Shown here: positions 41,809 to 53,643 of the stretch, piece after piece
How the letters are laid out: the number at the start of each line of letters is the position of its first letter
How positions within the stretch are numbered: the first letter of the stretch is position 1
Source of the DNA: Persicaria tinctoria
Taxonomy: Eukaryota > Streptophyta > Magnoliopsida > Caryophyllales > Polygonaceae
Assembly (NCBI GenBank): GCA_037127255.1
Contig: JBANSL010000010.1
Coordinates: forward strand, 33,830,120 to 33,894,119
Length of the DNA stretch: 64,000 nt
Reading direction: 5' to 3'
Made by a program: the position numbers and the translations under genes
Notes under the pieces: generated by a model
Told to the model about the DNA's origin: nothing
The model's input: only the letters and a program-made list of their open reading frames with translations
The model's database searches: none

Positions 41809-44800
41809 CTATGCCAAAGACTTAGTAAAAATGTCAGCCCATTGATAATCAGTTGAAATAAACGAAATGGACACATCACCTTTTTCAACATGGTCTCTAA
41901 TGAAATGATGTCTTACATCAATATGTTTGGTCCTTGAATGCTGAACAGGATTCTTAGTGATGGAGATGGCACTTGTATTGTCACATTTAATAGGAATGCC
42001 TTTGAGGTTGATGCCAAGATCTCGCATTTGTTGAGCTATCCAAAGGATTTGGGAGCAACAGGCTCCAGCTGCAATGTATTCGGCTTCTGCAGTGGATAGA
42101 GCTACTGAGTTTTGTTTCTTTGAGTGCCAACTGATCAAAGATGCTCCTAAGAATTGACAACATCCTAATGTTCTCTTCCTATCCACCTTATAGCCTGCAA
42201 AATCTGCATCAGAATATCCAATTAATGTGAAATCCTTTTGCTTTGGGTACCATAGTCCAAGCTCCTTAGTGCCATTGATATATCGAAAGATCCTCTTCAC
42301 AGTCACGAGGTGAGATTCTTTAGGATTAGCTTGAAACCTAGCACACATGCAAACACTAAACATGATGTCAGGTCTACTAGCCGTGAGATATAATAAAGAT
42401 CCAATCATTCCTCGATACTCCTTTTGATTGACACTTTTCCCAGTCTTGTCTTGATCTAGAGATAATGTTGAGCTCATGGGAGTCTTGGCTGCTTTGGATT
42501 GATCCATTTTAAACTTCTTCAAGAGATCCTTAGTGTATTTGCTTTGGTTGACAAATATCCCTTTCTTGGATTGATGAACTTGTAATCCCAAAAAGAAGTT
42601 GAGTTCACCCATTAAGCTCATCTCAAATTCACTGCACATGAAGTCAGAAAATTCCTTGCACAAAGATGTGTTAGTAGCACCAAATAATATATCATCAACA
42701 TAAATTTGAATAACCAAAATGTCATTTCTTTTGGTCTTGATAAAAAGAGTCTTGTCGATCAACCCCCTTTTAAAATCATTTTCTAAAAGATATTTTGACA
42801 AGCGCTCATACCAAGCTCTTGGGGCTTGTTTCAAACCATAAAGCGCTTTGTCAAGTTTATAAACATGATTGGGAAATTCCAAGCTTTCAAATCCTGGGGG
42901 TTGAGCCACGCATACTTCTTCCTCTATGAAACCATTAAGAAAAGCACACTTGACATCCATTTGATATAACTTTATGCTCATAAAAGATGAAAATGCTAAT
43001 AAAATGCGAATGGCTTCAAGCCTGGCTACGGGAGCAAAAGTCTCCTCGTAGTCAATACCTTCCTCTTGATTGTAGCCTTGAGCAACAAGCCTTGTCTTGT
43101 TCCTCGCGATCTTACCATTCTCGTCTAGCTTGTTTCGAAATACCCATCGTGTGCCAATGACTGATTGATGCTTTGGCCTAGGCTTCAAGGTCCATACTTT
43201 GTTTCTTTCAAATTCGTTAAGCTCACTTTGCATAGCAATAATCCAATCTGGCTCTTGAAGGGCCTCATCTACCTTCTTTGGTTCAATAAGAGAAACAAAC
43301 GCGTGAAAAGCACAAAGATCTTTAAGTTTAGAATGAGTTTGAACACTAGAAGTAGGGTCAGAAATGATATCCTTTAATGAGTGTGATGAGGAATATTTGA
43401 ATTTCTTTTTTGCTAGTCTCAGCTCCTTGATTCGTCACACCAATAGGATTGACTTGTGGTACATCTGACTCCGTGGTCCTGTTAGGTTCAGTTACAGTAG
43501 TTTTTGACGCTTCAACACTGTTGGATTGGACACCAAGGGCTTTGGAAGAATCTTCAACACCTTGGGCCAATTCTTCAGTGTTGAGAATTTGTTCCTGCAT
43601 GTTCCTCTTCTCTGTGTTCTTGGTGGCAGCATCATCACCTTCCTCATTCTCTGTATGGATGTTAAGATCTATATCTGCAACACTTTCACTCAAAGAACCA
43701 TCATTGCATTCATAAAAAATAACGTGTATACTTTCTTCAACTAACTGGGTCCTTTTATTGAAGATTCTATAAGCTTTGCTACTTGTGGAGTAGCCAAGAA
43801 ATATACCTTCATCACTATGCGCATCAAATTTCCCAAGGTTATCTTTTCCATTGTTATGAACAAAACAAGTACAGCCAAAGGGTTTAAAATAAGATATAAG
43901 TGGTTTGCGGCCTTTGAAAAGTACATAAGGAGTTTTCTTTAAGATGGAACGAATAAGACAACGATTCAAAATATAGTTAGTTGTGTTAACAGCTTCAGCC
44001 CAATAGGTTTTAGGTAATGCATTTTCTAAAAGCATAGTCCTGGCCATATCATCTAAGGTGCGGTTCTTTCGTTCCATAACCCCGTTTTGTTGAGGTGTCC
44101 TAGGAGTAGAAAAGTTATGGGAGATGCCATATTTAGCACAAAACAAATCAAACTGAAGTTGATCAAACTCCCTACCATGATCACTCCGAATTGACACTAT
44201 GGGCTCGTTTCTTAAAGTTTGCAACTCCTTACAAAGTTTTGAAAACTCAAATAAGGCCTCTGATTTTTCTTTTAAAAAAGCAACTCAAGTATATCTAGAA
44301 AAATCATCAACAACAACTAGCATGTACTTTTTACCATTGGGAGATTTGACTCGCATAGGACCACACAAATCCATATGTAGAAGAACTTACAACCTTTTTG
44401 GGTTTGAAAGAGCTACGTGTTTGTTTACCTCGTGTGCATGCATTGCACATATCAATACCTTTGAAGTCCATCTCAGGTAGCCCTCTTACAAGCCCTTTGG
44501 ACACAAGCTTCTGTAGTGTATGTGGGCTCACATGACCGAGTCTCCTATGCCAGAGCTTTGGATCGTCCGTCAAAGCCTTTAGACAGGTTAAGCTTCCTTG
44601 TGGCACTTGATCAGCATTTACAACGTATATATTGTTGTAGCGATAAGCAGTTAGTATAACTTCACCTGTATTTTCTCTGCACACTAGACATCTTTTCTTG
44701 TTAAATCTGACATTGTTGCCACTATCACATAATTGAGAGACACTAAGCAAATTATACTTTAAACCATTAACAAGATAGACATTTTTAATACTATGGCTGG

Positions 44801-44990
44801 AATCACTTCCAACACTACCAATACCAACGATGTCACATTTTCCTTTGTCACCAAGAGTGATTGTTCCCGTGGATTGCTCCTTTAGATCATGAAAGAGAGA
44901 ACTCTTTCCACTCATATGCCTCGAGCATCCACTATCAATGATCCATTTATGTTCCTTCACCTTGGTGATCTCCTGCAAGACAAACATCAA
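41809..44990 (-). pseudogene. Sirevirus pol: protease, integrase, RT, RNase H (frameshifted)
   Basis: Copia pol order on the minus strand. Frame 44990-44331 carries the protease motif WIIDSGCSRHMSG and the GAG-pre-integrase zinc segment (LWHRRLGHVSPHTLQ with CNACTRGKQ). A frameshift near 44390 and a TGA in place of the Trp of RYTWVAF break the frame. 44224-43358 carries the integrase core (SIRSDHGREFDQLQF, TPQQNGVMERKNRTL). A second frameshift near 43358 precedes 43233-41809, the reverse transcriptase (NKTRLVAQGYNQEEGIDYEE, catalytic YVDDILFG) and RNase H (GYSDADFAGYKVDRK, ALSTAEAEYIAAG), ending ADIFTKSLA and a stop. The catalytic residues are still visible, but the polyprotein cannot be made in one piece. 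Confidence 0.92.
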
Positions 44991-46786
44991 CCTTTGTGAC
45001 TAGACCAATAAGCAAATTTGGATCCATTGTTAGGGTAAACCATATTTGGTAAAATAGTGCCTTTTGGAACCCAAACTTGTGTTATCCGTTCTTTTCTCAA
45101 ATGAACAGGAAAAGTATTGCGAATGATATAAGGATCCTTTCTTCTATAGGGGCAGGTCTCTTTTACATGTCCCTTTCTAGCACAGTGGTGACATATAGGA
45201 GAGGTTTTGCTTCCTTTTCCCTTTACAAAGGTGGTAATGTGCTGCTTCTTTAAAAACCTTGGATTGTAACCAATACCACTTTTGTTTAGAGAACTTTGTT
45301 GCTCACCCAACATCCTATCAAGAGTGCCTTTGGATTTGATAAAACTTATGAGGGTTGTCTGTTGATCTTGAATCTTATTATTGAGAGAGATCTTCTCGTT
45401 CTCTAAGTAATGATGATCATTTCTTAGAGAGGAGAGATCTTGCTTGATTTCAGATTTCTCTGAGTCAAGCGTCTTGACTTTAATGTCAAGATCTGAATAA
45501 GAAGCTTCAAGACTTTTAACCCTCATAGACAGATCCTCAATAGTTCTTTCCTGGTCCACAGTTCTCTTAATAAGAATGTTAGTCTGGGCAATAAGTTTCT
45601 CTTCATTGGCAATCATATTAGAAAGGAATTCCGATAATACCTCTTTTGGACTTGCCATAAGTTCTCTTACAGTAGCTTCAAGCTTTTCATCGTGGGATTC
45701 ATCTTCTGAGGCCATAAGACAAATATTGGCCTTCTCATCATCGGAGTCGGAGTCAGAATCGCTCCAAGTTGCCACCATGGCTTTCTTCTTCCATTTGTCA
45801 CCCTTCTTGGACTAGCTCTTTGTCTTTTGAGGGCAATCCTTCACAAGATGATCTGTTTCACCACATTCAAAACAAGACAAAGGTTTAGTCTTCTTATCAT
45901 ACTTGTTGTATTGAGGCTTACGTCGAAATTTAGAAGACTCTGATCCATCCTTGTTGTTGAATTGTTTCTTCATTTTGAGAATTCGAGCAAGGCCTCTAGT
46001 GATAAGAGCAAAAGGATCATCCTCATCGTCATCCTCATCTTCGGAATTAGATCCATCTTTAGGCTCATCCTTCTTAGACTTGAGTGCCAAGTTCTTAGTG
46101 CTGGTTGGAAGTTCTCCATCGTCTTCATTAAGGATCATCTCATGCGTGATCAGCTTCCCAAGCAGGTCATCAAGGGGTAGAGTAGTGAGGTCCTGTGCTT
46201 CCTCTATAGCTGTTACTTTTGGACCCCATTTCTCCTTTGGGAGGCACCTCATTATCTTCCTCACTTTCTCAACGTTTGTAAAGCTCTTGCCGAGAGAGTC
46301 AAGGTTGTTGGTGATTTCTGTGAATCGTGTGAACATGGCCTTGATTGACTCATCAGACTTCATTTTGAAAAGCTCATACTTTCGAAGGAAGATGCTGATC
46401 TTGGTGTCTTTCACTTGACTTGTTCCTTCATATGTGATGACCAGTTTGTCCCAAATCTCTTTAGCTGACCTACAAGATGAAATACGGTTAAACTCATCAG
46501 TGCTAAGACCACAATAAAGTAAGTTAATAGCCCTGTAGTTTTTGGAGACGAGTTCAAGATCCGCTTGGATGTATTCAGACTCCTTCTTTGCGACTTTGGT
46601 TCCATTTGGTCCGTCTTTCTCTGGAATCTTCGGACCATTCTCTATAATGTTCCAAAGTTCCAGATCTTAATCTATAATGAACATCTTCATCAAGGATCTC
46701 CAGTGGACAAAGTTGTTTCCTACAAAGAGTGGTGGTCTGCTTGTGGACCTTCCCTGTGCAAATCCTCCGCTTGCTTCACCAGACAT
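44987..46786 (-). pseudogene. Sirevirus gag (stops in frame)
   Basis: Gag starts at ATG 46786-46784 (MSGEASGGFAQG, RPPLFVGNNFVHW), 55 nt inside the PBS. It has an in-frame TAA at 46669-46667 where Gln is expected (FIID-DLELW), then the gag core (DTKISIFLRKYELFKMKSDE) and a zinc knuckle CFECGETDHLVKDC near 45870. A TAG at 45814-45812 splits the frame. It continues with acidic SDSDSDDE, a coiled coil and a second knuckle CHHCARKGHVKETC near 45170. Two zinc knuckles and a long coiled coil are typical of Sirevirus gag. Confidence 0.88.
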
Positions 46787-46826
46787 GATCGAAAACTCAC
46801 AAGATTGTTAGATCAAAAGCAGTGAG

Positions 46827-46842
46827 TAAAGCTCTAATACCA
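46827..46842 (-). promoter_or_regulatory. Sirevirus primer-binding site (tRNA-iMet type)
   Basis: On the minus strand TGGTATTAGAGCTTTA, 2 nt from the 5' LTR. It is complementary to the initiator-Met tRNA 3' end except for one base (usual TGGTATCAGAGC). Confidence 0.85.
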
Positions 46843-47459
46843 ATTGAAGGTTCGATAATATAAAACTAAGTAAAGTAGAAATACTTTAGAAGGGGGGTTG
46901 AATAGAGTATGCCGGTTTTTCACAGATAGTCTCAAGACTTTTGAAGCTCATGCAAAACCCTTTGAGATTAGACTAAGTCTTTTCTCTGAAAACCTGAATC
47001 ACAAAGTTAAACAATTCGAACCAAGTGCGGAAATAAGGTAAAGCAATAAAGTAAAGAACTCGATGAGTTGTTTACGAGGTTCGGCACGAACTTGGCCTAC
47101 GTCCCCGCCTAGGGTTCTTCCACAACCCTAGGATTCAACCGGCTTTATTGATTCACAAAGCTTAGGATCCTAATAGCTCACCGAGAAGCCTCTCTCCTAT
47201 ACAATTGCAATCTAGTCAACTCAGGTTCCCTTGGAGTCCTAGACCAATCTAGAAGAGCCCACTACTATAATTTTGTTATTTAACATCGGTACATTAACAT
47301 CGGTCAGAAAAACCTGCCATGTAAAACAGTTTTTTGACATCGGTTAAAAAATTTATGATGTTAAAAATAGAATAGACACCACACTATTTTTTGACCGATG
47401 TGAAAAAAAAGTTTTTGGAAAAAAAATAAGCGCGGGATAAATCCTGCCCATATGAAATA

Positions 47460-49146
47460 CATGTGAAATAATTCAACACTTTAAAATTTTTTAAGAAAAG
47501 GGATCCTCTTCTATTCCCTCTTCATTCCGTCTTCCAAACCCGCGACTCTGCATCCCCGCGACAGCGAAAACCCGTTTCCTCCTCCAACTCCTCCCTGTTC
47601 ACCGGTTCACCCCCAGCCCCTTCCTCCTCCAATCTCGTCGGCTTTCGAACTGAGGGTGGCTCCGGTGGAGATGTAGGCTCTCCGGCGAAATCCCGCTTCT
47701 CGTCTCTCATTCCCATCTCTCAACAGCGAAACCCCTTCTGGCCCTTCATTCTCGTCGTCGTGTCTTCGGTGCCGCGTCGTGTCTCCGGTGGGTGGCCTCT
47801 GGTCGTCTCTCTCGCTGTCGAAACCGAGGCTGGCTGTCAAAATTGTCACTGTCTCTTCGTTGAAGTATTCTCTAATTCAGGTAATGAAACTGATTTTGGT
47901 TAGGGTTTTTGATTCCTGAGTTGACTTGGATTTAATTGTGTATTCGTCTCTTTGTGAGGACAGGATGAAACACGAATTTGGTTTGAGTACAATTCTTTTT
48001 TCTGTCATAATTTAGGGTTTGCACTCGCCATAAGTGCAAAGTACTTATGGAATTATGGAGTCAGCAGAGCCAGATATGGATCTCAGAGTAATTTGGCATT
48101 CGTTGGTGAGAGCTCCTTTTGCGTTATAAGCTCGTTACTTGAACAAATAAGTAGCTTATCTATAGTCAATTCGTTGGTGAGAGCTCCTTTTGCCTATGCT
48201 CCCTGGGATAGAAATATAGAATAAATCTTCTTTGCGGTATTCCAGGAATGTGGCATTAGATGTGATGCTTTAGGATAGAATAAGCCCTTTCTAGGAATTG
48301 CTTTGCGGTATTCCAGGAATGAAGAGTGTCTTTCATGTGTGAAATTCTTGGACATTTGAAGAAGCTGGCTTAAGTTTTAGACCATAATGATATGGGCTGG
48401 TGTGATTTCTTGATAAATAGGCCTTTTTTATTTTACAACATGACCCCTAGTTTGGTCTTGTTACCTTTTGTGCAACTAGCTCTTGGTTCCATTAATACAT
48501 TTACCTGTTCAGACTTCAGTTTTGGACTGAGGAGAAGATGGCAGGGGAGTTAGACTGAAGTACAGTCTCCTTGTTAATCTATTATTGAACATGCATGATC
48601 AAATCAAATACTTGTTGAATGACTTGTGGTATATATAGTTCTAAGTATATATACCTAGTTGTTGCTTTTTGAGGTGTTCATGATTTCGATATTAATTTAT
48701 TTTGTGCAGTTGGTTACTATCTTTGAGACTATATAGTTCTAGGTAATTTGCTTACTTTTTTCTCATGATGCCAATTAGGGAAGTGATAGGAAACATAGCT
48801 TCTTATATTAATAGCATAATGTACCACCTCTTACACAAAGTCCACAAAACAATGATCACTTCTTGCAATTGCTATCACTTTACATCACCAATTCAACTCA
48901 TCTCATGATACATCCCACGGCTAGGTGCCACTGTTTTTGCTAATTTGAGAATTTTTGTTTTGGGGATGGAGGATGTTTTTGTGTTGAAGTGAAGACAATT
49001 TTGCATGTCTTATATGCATAGAATAATAACAATGTCAATTCTTTTGATAAGGGAGTGTCAAGTTTACTTGGTTGACCCGTTAACTGTTTAGTTTTTTGGG
49101 CACATACTTTGTTACTAATGTGAACGGGACCTTTTTGTTCTAACAG
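47460..49146. other. CACTA interior, 5'UTR/intron-like sequence
   Basis: 47500-47880 is C/T-rich and GC-rich with no recognisable protein, resembling a captured promoter/5' UTR. Small internal duplications (TTCGTTGGTGAGAGCTCCTT near 48105 and 48170; GCGGTATTCCAGGAATG near 48236 and 48304) follow. No exon recognised. Confidence 0.45.
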
Positions 49147-49272
49147 GGAATTGAGAAGAAAACTGCCAAATTAAAAGGAACAGAGAAGGATGTTGTTGCA
49201 CATCATGAAGCAGGGCATGCAGTAGTTGGAACTGCAGTTGCTAATCTTCTTCCCGGGCAGCCACAAGTTAAG
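49147..49272 (+). pseudogene. FtsH metalloprotease exon (captured)
   Basis: One exon between ACAG and GTGAAT. It reads GIEKKTAKLKGTEKDVVAHH and then EAGHAVVGTAVANLLPGQPQ. It contains the intact zinc-binding HEAGH of FtsH AAA+ proteases and resembles the plastid FTSH7/FTSH9 type (GIEKKTAKLKGSEKAVVARHEAGH). Only this exon is present; the AAA ATPase part is absent. It lies within the CACTA element, in the same strand as the other captured exons. Confidence 0.9.
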
Positions 49273-50193
49273 GTGAATATCCCACTGAACTTCTCTTTAT
49301 TAAGCAATTTTTTGACAATTTGAATGGCTTTGTATTTGGATTTTGGGGTATTTTGTTTTAGTTTTTAAATGCTGTTTGAAGGGAAGTAATTCTTTTTGGT
49401 GTAAAGCATGGTTGAAACATGTGAAAGATAATCTGAACCTTTGAAACAAACCACCAGTACCTCCTTGCTGCAGAAAACATTTTTCTATTTTCTGGCCTAT
49501 CAATTTACTAAAATTATGATTTAGGAACGTTGACTAGGAACAAATCAATCAATACTACAGTGTATACTAAAGGATTAGTCACCTTTGCCATGTAGCAACA
49601 AGTAGTATTGTTGAATGTTGACCAGTTAAATTAATTCATTTATTAATATGGCCCCACGTGAAACCATTAATTTCATTTAACCAATTACAGTATCTATTGT
49701 TTAAAACTAAAATCACTTAATTTTTTTTTTATTATGATAAATCTCAATAAATCGATTTTGTTTAAACCGAATTTCTATTGATTTAGTCAAATTTTGGTTA
49801 AGTGATTCACTTGAGATGAAATTTGATTGAGAAAAGATAATTTGGTTGAGTCGAGTGTCTATTTAACAAGTGTTCGATTTGATCAAGTCTCAATTGAATT
49901 AACTTCAAGTGGTTTGGTTTTATTTGTACGTGTGTGCTCAATTTTGCACTTGTGCTCCAACACTCATGTTATTCCTTAATATAGGTAATTTTGGTCCTTA
50001 CCTTGCTTTGGTTAGCTTATTATTATATCTATGATTGAACAGGCATAGCTTGAAGGAAGTTCTTGATGCACCAAATGTAATGAATTTTATCAAAGATACT
50101 AAAGCGGCTCAAAAGGTACTCAGATTTGGCGAACTTTTCTATTTTTAGAGTTTTTTGTTCCATAAGTTGATTTGTGGATTGAATTCTATCTAG
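49273..50193. other. CACTA interior, intron-like; one unassigned exon-like piece
   Basis: At 50043-50118 a frame reads RHSLKEVLDAPNVMNFIKDT between AG and GTACTC borders and may be an exon. I cannot assign it. Confidence 0.4.
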
Positions 50194-50294
50194 GTCAATT
50201 TTATGCCTTTGAGAAAGCTCATAGGTTAGATCCAACCTCTATCAGTCGTGGAGTCCGACAGTTTAAGACAGGACTTTTCCAGCGCTTAGAAAAG
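50194..50294 (+). pseudogene. Callose synthase exon (captured)
   Basis: One exon reading [20 protein letters not shown] and then [13 protein letters not shown] before GTGATC. It matches the N-terminal region of callose synthases ([33 protein letters not shown]), plasma-membrane 1,3-beta-glucan synthases. Catalytic and membrane regions are absent. Confidence 0.88.
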
Positions 50295-50715
50295 GTGATC
50301 ATCTCTCTTTCTTTGATTGGTTCAGAGTTGATACTATGCTTTTCATTTATTAATTTTTCTCTCATAAAATTGATCTTTATGATCTTTGTAATCCTGTTTT
50401 TAATTTTCTTTTATTATGAAACTCCTAATTGAGCAGGTGAGACAATCAGTGGACATTCTTTTTATGATTTATATTTTATGGAATGTTCCATGTTATGAAT
50501 CCAAGAGGAAAGGGTTGATCGGATGGGTAGAGAGGCCTAGAACTGTATGATCAATCAGGTACTGCAGTTCTGTTTCCTTTGTCCCATTCTTGAGTTTTCT
50601 ATCATAGAAGACATAACTTCCTTATCTATTGTTTGCTCATTATAATTACTATGGTATATTTTATCTATCATGTCATCTTTAATCAAGTGAAACATCTTTG
50701 CTTGTTCTTTTGTAG

Positions 50716-51178
50716 GATGAGATTCATGAAAGGGATCACTTGCTGCCTGAAATTAGGTGAATTATCTTTGCTTATTATTTTATCTATCATAGACGACATA
50801 ACTTCCTTATCTTTCCTTTCGAATTTATTTATTGCAACATAATATTGATAAAAAAAAAAGTCTCTCTCTATTTCTTATTCCAGCTCTGTACTTTAACGCA
50901 ATTAGTCGTATACGTCAATACTTGCTGTCTGGAATTAGATGTATATTTGTATTTGATCAAATTGGCATTCTGTCATGTATGCAGAGACTTGCTCCCTAGA
51001 ACCCTCAACTTCGTTTGGTGAGTGTTAATGCATTTGAAGGAAGATATCATGTTTATACATTAGGATAGACAATATTTTTAGAAGACTAAAGTTTGGCCTG
51101 ATGTAGGTCCTGATGAGTGCTACAATGGATGCTAAAAGATTCTCACAATATTTTGGTGACTGCCCAATGATTCATGTG
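50716..51178 (+). pseudogene. DExH-box RNA helicase exons (captured)
   Basis: Three exon pieces. 50716-50756 reads DEIHERDHLLPEI (helicase motif II, DExH). 50995-51017 reads DLLPR then, after a 1-bp loss, NPQLRL. 51107-51178 reads VLMSATMDAKRFSQYFGDCP and then MIHV (motif III SAT). The order and spacing match plant DEAH/DExH helicases (DEIHERD...LLPRNPHLRLVLMSATLDA). RecA domain 2 and the Walker A region are absent. Confidence 0.85.
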
Positions 51179-52317
51179 ATCCAATTAAGACATATCCATT
51201 TTTTAACCTGAAGATTTTGGTTCTGTTGGGTTGGTTGATTAATTCAAGATCGTTTTTATTTTCAGGTGGCATCTTTCTACTTGGAAGATATTATTTCTAT
51301 CTTGAAATCTGCAGAAAAAAAACCATACTAATGCAACTTTACCCTGTTCTTCAAGTGAGCAACTTGAATTGACCGATGAAAAGTCCATGTGGTTGTCTAT
51401 TGATGGCATAAATGTATTTTCTTGGAAATGTTTAGGAGACATTGGCATATGCCTTTTGATAATACTAGGCAGTCAAATGTAGTGCATTGTGTGACATTTG
51501 ACCTTTATTTCTAAAAACATGTTCTTTTTGGTTGGTCTAGTGTATGTATATATACAGGCTTTGAAAACATGTTCTCTTTGGTTGGTACTGTAGTCTGGTG
51601 TATGTGTATATATAGATAGGAACATGTTCTCTTTGTTTGGTATTATGGTCTGATGTATGTGTATATATACAGACAGGACATTGGGTTTATGAACCAAATT
51701 GCTTCGTATTATAAGCTAGGACATCGGATTTAAGAGCAATAGACAACGGTTTATTGTAACGAAAGACATCAGTTTTACAAACTAAAAACATTAGTGTTAT
51801 GTACTAAAAACATCAGTTTTACGAACTAAACACATCAGCTTTACGTACAAAAAACATCAGTTTTATGAACTAAAAACATCATTTTTATGAAGTAAATACA
51901 TCATTTTTATGACCTAAACACACCAGTTTTACGAACTAAACACATCTGATTGACTAATAATTTAGGATGTCTTTACTATATATAAGCAACAGTTTTTAAA
52001 CTAAAAAATGATTTCAATATACGTAATAACATCGGTTTTGTATTTATTTTATATAGTTAAATTTTGTGGTGAAAAATAATATTACAAATTATAGAGAGAA
52101 AATTAATATACATATGTAGGATTTCTATACAATTGATGTTATAAAGTATTAAACATATCGTTTTTATAATAAGAAACGATGTTATAAATTATATAGACAT
52201 CGGGCTTTGGCCGATGTGAAAAACTTTTGACTTTTTACATCACCCACATAGACATCGATTTGTTTTTTGAAAGACATCGGCTATTACCCGATGTTAAATC
52301 ACAAATTTCTAGTAGTG
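51179..52317. repeat. CACTA right subterminal repeat region
   Basis: After a TGTGTATATATA-rich stretch (51500-51680), about nine copies of a word like ACATCAGTTTTACGAACTAAA occur at 51720-51960, followed by ACATCGGT words up to the terminus. These are the likely transposase-binding repeats. Confidence 0.7.
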
Positions 52318-52766
52318 GCCCCACCTCTCTCAGCTATCTAGTACAATCCTCTTACTCTCGAGAATCAAAAGCCTTGTGTTCACTTCCTGAGTTACAAACT
52401 CTCGAGTATAACACTATAAAAGAATATATCCTATAAGCTCACTGTGTAACTCTCAAATGCTTTGAAATGAAATAACAGACTCTTAGGACAAGAAGAGAGC
52501 ACACGAAGACAGATTTCTCTTGAAGGCTTGGAGTGTATGAAAGGCTCGTGTTCAATGAATGTGTGTACTCTGTCTTCTTCTTCCTTCTTCTTTATATTGA
52601 GACAAATCGGCGCCAAGGATCTTCTCCAATGGCTAAACAAGATCATGGCCAAGGTTGGATCTTCTATCTTTGGAAACTTCAAGTCCACAATCTTTTCCGA
52701 TTTGAATCTTCTCAACACGCATCACAAGAAAGGAAATAATTCGAAAATACTTCCTGAAAGGTTAGT

Positions 52767-52770
<4 letters not shown>

Positions 52771-52846
<76 letters not shown>
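52771..52846. repeat. (TA)38 microsatellite in the 5' LTR
   Basis: 76 bp of uninterrupted TA at the position where the other LTR of the same element has about five TA units. Confidence 0.95.
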
Positions 52847-52848
<2 letters not shown>

Positions 52849-53007
52849 GGAAGTATATAATAAAATAATATTCGAACAATATAACATATAGAACAGGTTT
52901 TGTATTTCATCAACGCTGTTAAAGCTCCAAGACCTTTGACACATACAAGCTGCCAAGGCCTTTGAAACTTATTCCTATTTTCATCAAGGGAGGGAGTTAT
53001 CAGACCT

Positions 53008-53643
53008 TTTGACAATTATGTCACTATTTTTTATTTCAATCACTTTATTCCTTCCATTTCCAGCACTTACAATGAGAACAAAAAAAAAAGTCAATGAAGA
53101 ATCATTTCTTTTATTTTACATTTCAATGTTGCATCTTGTTAGGCATCTTATTTTGACCTTTTATGTTGTGCAGGATCGTTCCATGCCAGCACTCTAAACC
53201 AACTGTATACACGTTATACGTAGAACATTTAAAAAGACATGCTTTCAGCTTCAAATCTCATATAATTAAGTGGGTCAAACTATCAGAAGTGAGTTTTAAG
53301 TGTGTGCTTCTTACATTTCAACCTTTGCTAATTTGAATATTCATTGTCATTGGTCATCAAAGTATGGAACCCAACATTTCTTTTTCCATTGGTCTCTGAA
53401 TTTTATCCATGCCATGCTTGGTTAGAGTTCTTATAATTATGCTTGGTAGAACTTAATTCCGTGTTTGTCAATGATCTAACTGAGATTAAGGGAAAATAAT
53501 ATAATCATCTTTTTTCTTAGTTCAAATCTATGGATTTGTGGACTTTTTGGGTTTTAATGTAAGGCATCATTCCACTTTGGTTAAGTTTCAGATGCTTTTT
53601 TTTTTTATTATATGTTCTTGATTGATACCTTTATAAATGATAT
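53008..53643. other. Host flank after the Sirevirus, no gene recognised
   Basis: Continues 28996 across the insertion. Contains TTTTATGTTGTGCAGGATCG, a splice-acceptor-like site, but no recognisable exon. Confidence 0.4.

Larger units (their letters stand above)
47260..52317. mobile_element. CACTA (En/Spm) element carrying host exons, non-autonomous
   Basis: Starts CACTACTATAATTTTGTTAT and ends TTTCTAGTAGTG, with the 3-bp target duplication GCC at 47257-47259 and 52318-52320. Both ends carry ACATCGGT/ACCGATGT subterminal repeats. No TNPD- or TNPA-like transposase frame is present in its 5058 bp. The interior has plus-strand exon pieces of at least three unrelated host genes, and a CT-rich, 5'UTR-like zone at 47500-47880. 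Confidence 0.9.
28997..53002 (-). mobile_element. Sirevirus-type Ty1/copia retrotransposon, with two later insertions
   Basis: LTRs at 28997-30032 and 46845-53002 (the latter interrupted), both bounded by TG...CA, with the 5-bp target duplication GACCT at 28992-28996 and 53003-53007. The element reads on the minus strand: 5' LTR (right), PBS, gag, protease, integrase, RT, RNase H, an extra envelope-like ORF, PPT, 3' LTR (left). Copia gene order, an initiator-Met tRNA PBS, a long gag with two zinc knuckles, and a third 3' ORF place it with the Sireviruses. By eye I count about 16 substitutions between the roughly 1.04-kb LTRs, so it is older than the gypsy element inside it. Confidence 0.92.
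46845..53002 (-). repeat. Sirevirus 5' LTR, interrupted by a CACTA element
   Basis: LTR sequence is 46845-47259 plus 52321-53002. Removing the 5058-bp insert and one GCC restores alignment with 28997-30032. The net length excess of about 60 bp is explained by a (TA)38 run at 52771-52846. Confidence 0.92.

Noticed and set aside
52722..53015. Open frames running through the (TA)n run (poly Tyr-Ile)
   Set aside because: Translation of a microsatellite, not a gene.
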